Under the pieces are notes generated by a model. It searched no databases. It had not been told where the DNA came from and was given only the letters and a program-made list of their open reading frames with translations. Positions 57,277 through 64,000 of a stretch of 64,000 bases of DNA are shown in pieces. Location of the stretch: contig CM065328.1 of assembly GCA_033032175.1 (NCBI GenBank), forward strand, positions 9,858,690 through 9,922,689, written 5' to 3'. A program made the translations under genes and the position numbers. This DNA comes from Saturnia japonica. Lineage: Eukaryota > Arthropoda > Insecta > Lepidoptera > Saturniidae. The stretch's first letter is position 1. Every line of letters begins with the position of its first letter.

Positions 57277-57804
57277 GTCCGTTCCTCGGTGTGAAACCCT
57301 TGGGTCAGGCAACCGCCCGCGCGATACAAGTGACACTGTACGTGCATCACTTAGCTACCTACATACAACACTACACACGTATGAACATACACACGTGCAC
57401 ACCACACAGGTACATAGGTTCTGTGAGGGACCTTTTTTTTTCTTTTTTTACGCTAGTTAGTTAGCGCTAGTTAGTGTAGAAACATTCCGATTATTGAATA
57501 CACATACGCACGGTTCCTTCCTTCCTCCCAGGAGGAAGGGAACGTACCTATGTGTATATTTAGTTAGCTCGAATCGTAGGTGTAGGGATTCGAATAGATC
57601 GCGACCTATTTGCGAACGCGACGACCGCCCGAGCCGAGGTCCGGCCACTTTGGCACCCTCGTGCGAGTCGTCCACAAAACTTTCGCGGCTGAGTGCCCTC
57701 TGCGCTCGCCCCCAAGTCCGGTGAAGCTGTAAAAGCCACAGCGGCTTTAGGGCCCCTAAGGCTAACAGTGTAGTCAGTTCTAAAAAAAAAAAAAAAAAAA
57801 AAAA
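56243..57804 (+). mobile_element. Jockey-type non-LTR retrotransposon, 5'-truncated, with TSD
   Basis: 1562 bp ending in 23 A (57782-57804). TCACAGTCTCCC occurs at 56231-56242 and again at 57808-57819, a 12-bp target-site duplication; repeat H at 41990-42070 shows the joined, unoccupied site. Truncated in the RT domain, so it can no longer move itself. GC content is clearly higher than its surroundings, and the RT frame is open, which indicates a rather recent insertion. Decayed relatives: 15535-15640, 29453-30290 and 34144-34780. Confidence 0.92.
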
Positions 57805-57807
57805 GAA

Positions 57808-57895
57808 TCACAGTCTCCCGTGCATGCAATACTGTTAAAAAGGGGTAGAAAGCTTTTGCTTCACGTATTAATATATAAATGGTGTAATTGCATAA
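57808..57895 (+). repeat. Family H, right part after the Jockey insertion
   Basis: TCACAGTCTCCCGTGCATGC, AATACTG, AAAGCTTTTGCTTCACGTAT; resumes at the point where the left part stops, sharing the 12-bp duplicate. Confidence 0.85.
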
Positions 57896-58164
57896 TAACA
57901 ATTTATGGATGTTGCATATTTTCAGTTCACAAATTGAAAAATTGATAACTTGCCGACCAACGTTGACATGTACAGGTCCAGGTGTATAGAGCTGTCATTA
58001 GCTCTAAACTGTACCAATATGACATTAGGGTATCCCATAACACCTCCTATAGAGAATGCTGCTATCTGTGGTGAGCTTGCCACGAGTAACTTAAAAACAA
58101 AACGGTTATAATTTTTATTTTTAAAGAATCATTTTTCGTGAACATTTTCAGGGGAACAAGTAAC

Positions 58165-58515
58165 TGGGAGTTTTTGGCGGGATCTCAAATTCTCGTTCAG
58201 TGGTTTCTATTTTTTGTTTATAAACTTCTGTTGTATGTCCCTATATAATGTAATACAGGTGGAATTTTGCATAGTAAAGTTTGATTACTATGCAGAAGCT
58301 TAGTGGATTGGAAGAAATACATATACCATGAATTCTGAGATGCCATAAAAACTCCTTAGAAATTTGTAATAAGGGGCCACCATCTTCTTCTTCAACATCA
58401 TCTTGTTAGGATACTGAAATCATATAGAATAGGAAACTCTATATTCAATCGATAATGGCAGAAATGGTCTTCAATAAAGAGTACTAGTTGCTAAGTTAGA
58501 AAGAAGGTGAATAAG
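58165..58515 (+). repeat. Dispersed repeat family D, copy
   Basis: GGGAGTTTTTGGCGGGATCT, CTATATAATGTAATACAGGT, AAGGGGCCACCATCTTCTTC, TGGTCTTCAATAAAGAGTAC and TTGCTAAGTTAGAAAGAAGG. Confidence 0.75.
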
Positions 58516-58754
58516 TAATAATAAATGAATTTAATTAATTAATTGTGTAATGATGAGGTTTCCTTGTTGCTCTTGCTATTGGATAGATGATTCGATCTCG
58601 GCCCTTTTTGCTAATCCCGGGATTGTAGACAGGTAATGAAAAGTCAAAGTACTATATAATATCGGCCTTTTAATGACATCTTTATTTACGAAATAATTAA
58701 ACGTTCATAAATAAAATAATGAGATAAAAAACAATAAGACAATTTTTATCAAGA

Positions 58755-59000
58755 ATTAAAACCGACTACAATTATTTTGAAGAGTTCCCTAGTGTATCTT
58801 CGAAGTCTAAGGTCCAAATCCAATGAAATTAAAATTGGACCATCCTTGAAGTATCCCCGTTCCTACGAAAACAGAATCACCGAATTAGGTTCATAAACAA
58901 AGAAGTTACACCAGAATATCCATAAAATACATTCTAATTGAAAACGGTCTCCTTTTTATGTCTGTTAGAAATAAACAAACAACTTCTGTCTTTAACATTT
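58755..59000 (+). repeat. Dispersed repeat family E, copy 6
   Basis: ACCGACTACAATTATTTTGA, GTGTATCTTCGAAGTCTAAG, GGTCCAAATCCAATGAAATT, GGTTCATAAACAAAGAAGTT, AAACGGTCTCCTTTTTATGT. Confidence 0.75.
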
Positions 59001-60186
59001 TAAACTCCTAAAGCAAATATCAAATAATCATTAGACTTAAAATTCCGTACTAACATACGTTATTCTTTTACACAGATCAATATTAATTAATTTAAATGAC
59101 CAGATATTATTACATTTTAAGTCTTGTCAAAATAAAAAAAAAAAATCAAACCCTTTTTAAAGTTCCCTTAAAATAAACCAACTACATATGTCTATAACAC
59201 TTAACATTAATAACATTTGATTGACGAAGGCGTTACTTTAAACAATAATTATTTAACAATAATACGGTAAACTTCAGAATAAAACTTAATTAGAGTTAAG
59301 TTCCTTTAACAAGCCGGTCTCTACAGAGATCACTATTAATCTTATTAAATTAAAGTGACCAGATATGGTTTAAAATTGTTAAATACTTTACGTACGTCTT
59401 ATTTGTGTTGGGAAAATAAAATTAATCATAAAAAAAATGAAATAATAATGTTTCGTATCCAAGCCAAGCCGAGATCCATCCATTGTATCAAATTATTTAT
59501 TTGTTTATTTATTTTAAAATAGCGTCTAAATACGACTTTGTATTTAATACATAAACCTGTATGTATTACTCCATTCGTATCAAGTAACATTTTACTTCAC
59601 TAATTGTTTTATGTAATCGTTGTCATTGTTTTAAAATATTATATTACTGATGAACCAATGTAGAGACTTTTGAGCTGAAATTTGAAATACTTATACAACT
59701 TCGATGACAATGCAATAATATTATATTATTGAGTTGATCTAATGAATAACCCGGATGCTGGCTATAGTAACGCATCAACAAAACTATATGTCTCATCTTG
59801 TTTAGGTTCCCTAATAGCCTAACATCGTTTTAAGATTTCTAGGGATCTGTTACATAACGAAGGTTTTCTGACGCAACCTCGTAACTCGATTTTTGACGAT
59901 TTTGAGATTTAATCGGAAAATTAATCAATAAATATAGTCGCATAGGTCTGTAAAGTTATAAATAAAATTTTCATTCAATTTTTTTAAATTAAAAAAAATA
60001 TAATCCCGTATCTCAGTTCAAAAAAATGTGTCAAGCACAATCTCGTATCTTAAAATACAAGATGGCGCATATCGATGGTTTTCTGACGCAACCTCGTATC
60101 TCAGAAACTACGACTTTTCAGGAAAGAAAAAAAAGTTTTATAATGAAAAAAAAAAATTAACAATTTTTTTATTTATTTAAAAAATA
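59001..60186. other. Unassigned AT-rich sequence
   Basis: No gene. AACAATAATACGGTAAACTT- and AGTTCCTTTAACAAGCCGGT-type text near 59240-59320 is not repeated elsewhere here. GGTTTTCTGACGCAACCTCG occurs twice (about 59863 and 60079), with CTCGTATCT nearby each time, a small local duplication of about 200 bp. Confidence 0.45.
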
Positions 60187-60804
60187 TTCAATCTTTTGAT
60201 AAATTTTTGAGACAAGTATAGTATGAGTTTTTTTTGCGGGATCTTGAAGTGACATGTGGTTGTTATTTTTAATTAATTTACATAAGTTTTTGACCCTATA
60301 TTATGTAAATATTGGTGACGTTTTGCGTGATATAATTTATTCAATCTTTTGACAAATTTTTGAGACAAGTATAGTATGAGAGTTTTTTGCGGGATCTTGA
60401 AGTGACATGTTGTGATTGTTATTTTTAATTAATTTACATAAGTTTTTGACCCTATATTATGTAATATTGGTGACGTTTTGCGTGATATAATTTATTCAAT
60501 CTTTTGACAAATTTTTGAGACAAGTATAGTATGAGAGTTTTTTGCGGGATCTTGAAGTGACATGTTGTGGTTGTTATTTTTAATTAATTTACATAAGTTT
60601 TTGACCCTATATTATGTAATATTGGTGACGTTTTGCGTGATATAATTTATTCAATCTTTTGACAAATTTTTGAGACAAGTATAGTATGAGAGTTTTTTGC
60701 GGGATCTTGAAGTGACATGTTGTGATTGTTATTTTTAATTAATTTACATAAGTTTTTGACCCTATATTATGTAATATTGGTGATGTTTTGCGTGAAATAG
60801 TTTG
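60187..60804 (+). repeat. Tandem array, four units of about 155 bp
   Basis: TTCAATCTTTT starts units at 60187, 60340, 60495 and 60650 (periods 153, 155, 155). Each unit contains GACAAGTATAGTATGAG, TTTTTGCGGGATCTTGAAGT, CCCTATATTATGTAA and GACGTTTTGCGTGATATAAT: the first part of family D plus a unique leader. Units 2-4 are almost identical. Confidence 0.92.
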
Positions 60805-61028
60805 GTTTTTGTGCTTAATTGAAGTGGATTATAAATATAAGCTGAAAACATTCATTCTGAGGTCCACAAAATTTTCCTAGAAAGTTCTAACAAGGGAGCC
60901 ACTATATTGTTAGGATACTGAATGGTCATAACACATGACAATATAATTCACTCGATAATGTCAGTATATTGGTCTTCATTAAAGAGGACCGGTTGCCAAG
61001 TTAGGAAGTAGAAGAAGAAGAAGTATAG
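60805..61028 (+). repeat. Family D body and tail following the array
   Basis: TTTGGTTTTTGTGCTTAATT, AAGTGGATTATAAATATAAG, CTAACAAGGGAGCCACTATA, AAGAGGACCGGTTGCCAAGT and (AAG)n. It is the remainder of the family D copy whose 5' part was amplified. Confidence 0.8.
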
Positions 61029-61357
61029 TATGAAAAACATTTAATCATAATTTTTTCTTTCATTTTCTCAGATACATGTTTGTTGCAGAGAAAAAAATGT
61101 AACATACGTGATTGTGTAACACTCTTTTCAAATAAGAGTACATGAATAAATTTATTACATTATTTTATTTTGAGAACAGGTCAACTTTTTAAAACAATCC
61201 TTATCAAATAAAAATGTTATTATTAAAAAAAAATATTATGTTAGTTTTTAATTACTACAATATAGTATTTTTCTAACGTAAGATATATTTTTTGTCTTAA
61301 TTCTAGTATTACTATCACATAGTTTCATTTATACTTTCAATCACTTTAATTAGCTTT

Positions 61358-61753
61358 TCAAATAGAATTATATAAATATAAAATATTATCTTTCATCATT
61401 ACCAATAGATAAACAAGTACAGGTATGAAAAAATATAATTCTTGTTTCTCATTAGAGTATTTTAAATTTTCATAGAAAGAATGATAGTCCTTCGGTAATA
61501 ATGGTTTGAGAGATAGTAAGTCCTTGTATTTTTGCTTAGTTAATGGAATTTCTTTGGAGTATATAAAGTAAGTATATAAGTTTTTAACTTCAGTTTCTAC
61601 TGAATACTTGTTATCCAAACGTTCCGGAAGATCCTGATTATAAAAAGATAATTTAAACATCAATTTGTCTTTACTATATTTCAATCCTCTCAGCTTTAAT
61701 ACAGTTGGTGAACCAATTATATTTCCGGGCCGAATCAATTTGAAAAATTTCAT
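61358..61753 (-). CDS. 131-codon ORF, probably the C-terminus of a transposon protein
   Basis: From the minus-strand ATG at 61753: MKFFKLIRPGNIIG, LKLRGLKYSKDKLMFKLSFY, IPLTKQKYKDLLSLKPLLPK, DYHSFYENLKYSNEKQ, then a hydrophobic end (PVLVYLLVMM) and stop at 61358. The block 'IPLT..KYKDLLSL.P.LP..YHSFYENL' resembles the C-terminal region of a repeat-encoded protein found in many insect genomes, whose element I cannot name with certainty. No upstream domain was found, so it is likely a remnant, although the frame is intact. Low GC like its surroundings. The alternative is chance, which is unlikely for the patterned block. Confidence 0.35.
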   Translation of the reverse strand: MKFFKLIRPGNIIGSPTVLKLRGLKYSKDKLMFKLSFYNQDLPERLDNKYSVETEVKNLYTYFIYSKEIPLTKQKYKDLLSLKPLLPKDYHSFYENLKYSNEKQELYFFIPVLVYLLVMMKDNILYLYNSI

Positions 61754-61759
61754 ATCAGA

Positions 61760-64000
61760 GTGATTCTTAAAAAATTTATAATCAAGGTATTTGACTTTCT
61801 ATGGTTTTTTTATTCTAGACTCTTGAATAATTTGCACAAAATTATAAGGTGCATACAGCTCGCGATTTTTTTACGTCTTTCTATGGCCACATGAGCGGAA
61901 TCAAAAACGGACATTTGAACCTTTAGTTATGCAGCAATGAATTTTCAAGCATTCAAAACGCGATTATCTCAAGCATGGTTTTTAAAGATAACATACCCTA
62001 TTGTTTGTGACGTGCGAATTATCGGGTCCTACCACACAGCAATATACTATTTTCTGGTTATAATTTGCATATTATATAGTGATTAAGGTAAGATACAATA
62101 AACGGTCTCCCGATATTCAATTGTGTTACAGCGCAGCGCTTGTAGTGTCCAAACTTTGGACAGTTTGAACTTTCAAACAAGCGATAAGCCTAGCCGCCTC
62201 AGCGCGGCATGACAGGAATGACTGTTGAATAACTATTGAACAATTAAAATCTCTCCCGTAGAGAGAGAATGAGATGACTAACAAAATCAATTATGCGAGA
62301 AAACGCTGAATTAGTAATCTTACGATAAAAGCGGCAGTAAGTTATTCCGTACAACAATATTTTTTTGTCGGTGCTTTATATATCGTACGATTTTTTAATT
62401 GACGTAAACAGGACTAAAGAGAAGTTATCTATTTTTCCATTTGTGATATTTTTAAATTTAGGCGCGGTCACCAGCTTTATTTTTAAAGTATTATTGAGAC
62501 AAACAAAGGTAGGAGAACGTGGGTAAGACCAAAACATGTAACGTAGCCAGTCTACATTCGAGGGCGAATCACACGTGAATGCGAGAACAACGCGCCCACT
62601 GCACACGCTCAAAGAGACCGCACCTCGTGCCGTGTATGATTATGTACAACTGTAAAAGTTAAACATACGGGGTTATTTAAAAGAAATTATTTTTGATTTT
62701 GCAACGGTTGCCTGCACATGTGTAAAAAACTTCATAGGTCTGTTCCAATACACATTCCGGTCTACCTACACAGGCACACTTGCACAGCTAGACGTCTCAG
62801 GTAAACCTTAGAGTATGTAAGAAACATGTATGTAAAGTTGATTCACGTGTTCTTCGCAGGTTACCCCGGACTTGCCGAATATCAACAATTTGTCCCAAGT
62901 CTAAAAATAACCATACTTAATCCCGTGGTTTAAGCATGAGGTCTCAAACGAGCGGTGTTACAACATAATTCGTAGGAATTAATGCAAACATTTCAACGAA
63001 GATAATCTTTTTCCAATATATACTTAATCTTCGGAGATAACGAATTTTCAGATAAAGTTGGAAATGTCTTCGGTATCGATTTCAGAATTATATTGGAAGC
63101 TAGCTATAGAGAATTGAAATCAGCTTAATCATGAAATTTAAATACCTACATATAAATTGTGTGAAATTATGTACGCACGATAGAAGGTATAATTCTTAGG
63201 CGTAAACTTGGATGATAGTGTCAATGATCATAAAGCAATTACATTTTACGTAATGACTTGCATTGTTGCCGACTCCAAAAATTTTGAGTCGCTAGACTCA
63301 ATATCGAAAGTCGCTAACTGATTTCATTTGGGGCGGATCCAGAATTTTGATCTGAGATAGGCAAAAGAGGTCAGCGGCGATCTGAAAAAGAGGAGGCAAG
63401 TTAGAGGAGAGATGCTGGGGGTTACGTGAGAGGAAATTAATATAAAAAATGTAATTAATTTCAAGGAAAATTATAGTGTGTGGTTGGAAAATCAAACTGT
63501 CAAAAATTGACATTTTTTTCAAATTTTGTAGATCTTCTACCTAATAAAGAAAAATATATCAAAAATTTGAAATTTAAAAAAGTATATCGATTAGGTATCC
63601 ACCAAGTGCTAATTAAACTTGAACGAAGCCAGTGTAGTAAACTCGTTTTCATAAATGCCGGAGGTCCAAATTATAGCCAATTTCCTATACTATAATATCG
63701 TTGAGGGTATGGTAGGTACTTAAATACTTACTTGAAAATTTTATGTTTGGTATTTTTTTCTAGTTGACTAAAACCGTTAGCATTGTTCAAAACTATTTAG
63801 ATTTGTACTTTTAAAGTCATTAGATAAGTCGCTTTTTAACCATTTTTGTCTTTATGACATATTTTTTAAAATAAAACATTACCAAAGTTCACAAAATTGT
63901 CAACTCTTACGATTTTTGCTAAGACTTTACTAAAATTCGCAGTTATCAACTCTTGCGACTTGCGGATATTTTTCCGTGGTTTGCGGGATTTTATATAAGA
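61760..64000. other. About 2.2 kb, nothing recognised
   Basis: AT-rich flank. A somewhat GC-richer part at 62480-62640 and a CTCTCCCGTAGAGAGAGA small palindrome at 62252-62269 stand out, but no gene, tRNA or known repeat could be supported. Confidence 0.45.

Noticed and set aside
1..64000. A novel multi-gene defence or biosynthetic system
   Set aside because: No cluster of co-oriented, intact, unexplained genes exists here; the window is an insect locus dominated by mobile-element remains.

Overview
This is a gene-poor, AT-rich stretch of an insect nuclear genome, almost certainly a moth or butterfly (Lepidoptera). The grounds are one multi-exon gene that reads as a lepidopteran-type juvenile hormone epoxide hydrolase (JHEH), a metazoan tRNA-Arg(CCT), and many dispersed repeats of kinds I know from Lepidoptera: tRNA-derived SINEs, Helitron-like 'GCTTCGCTC' miniature elements, and RTE, Jockey, copia and mariner remnants. 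All identifications were made by eye from translations and repeated strings; no database search was run.

1-10.6 kb: a JHEH paralogue on the + strand, seven coding exons from 1178 to 10606. All exon joins are in phase and every catalytic residue of the microsomal epoxide hydrolase family can be seen. However, exon 5 carries a one-base deficit in an A-run, just before the nucleophile Asp. The introns are full of repeats (LINE remnants, SINEs, miniature elements, a 32-bp tandem array).

10.6-29 kb: no intact gene recognised. It holds dispersed repeats, several non-LTR retrotransposon tails, a full-length but broken mariner at 27163-28423, and a possible 5' exon on the minus strand near 15.9 kb.

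29-36 kb: a nested structure. A decayed Jockey-type element (minus strand) lies in a 1.8-kb segment present twice in direct orientation (29650-31460 and 34144-35944). Between the copies is a 5'-truncated copia-type element with its 3' LTR. The copia breakpoint is followed by a 131-bp repeat of copia's own sequence. The right-hand copy appears to preserve the unoccupied copia target site.

36-54 kb: mostly dispersed repeats, including four full-length miniature-element copies, a possible minus-strand 5' exon at 40.9 kb, a pair of 47-bp inverted repeats 3.4 kb apart, a broken cysteine-containing ORF at 50.6 kb, and an apparently intact tRNA-Arg(CCT) at 53.8 kb.

54-64 kb: a multiply frameshifted MFS sugar-transporter pseudogene (minus strand), then a 5'-truncated Jockey element (56243-57804) with an open reverse-transcriptase reading frame, poly(A) tail and 12-bp target-site duplication, inserted in another repeat. 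Beyond it are a 155-bp tandem array and a 131-codon ORF probably derived from a transposon.

The host genes are the JHEH-like enzyme and the tRNA; nearly everything else is mobile-element debris. I found no convincing new multi-gene system. The points most worth a second look are the JHEH frameshift, the duplication around copia, and the two candidate minus-strand first exons.
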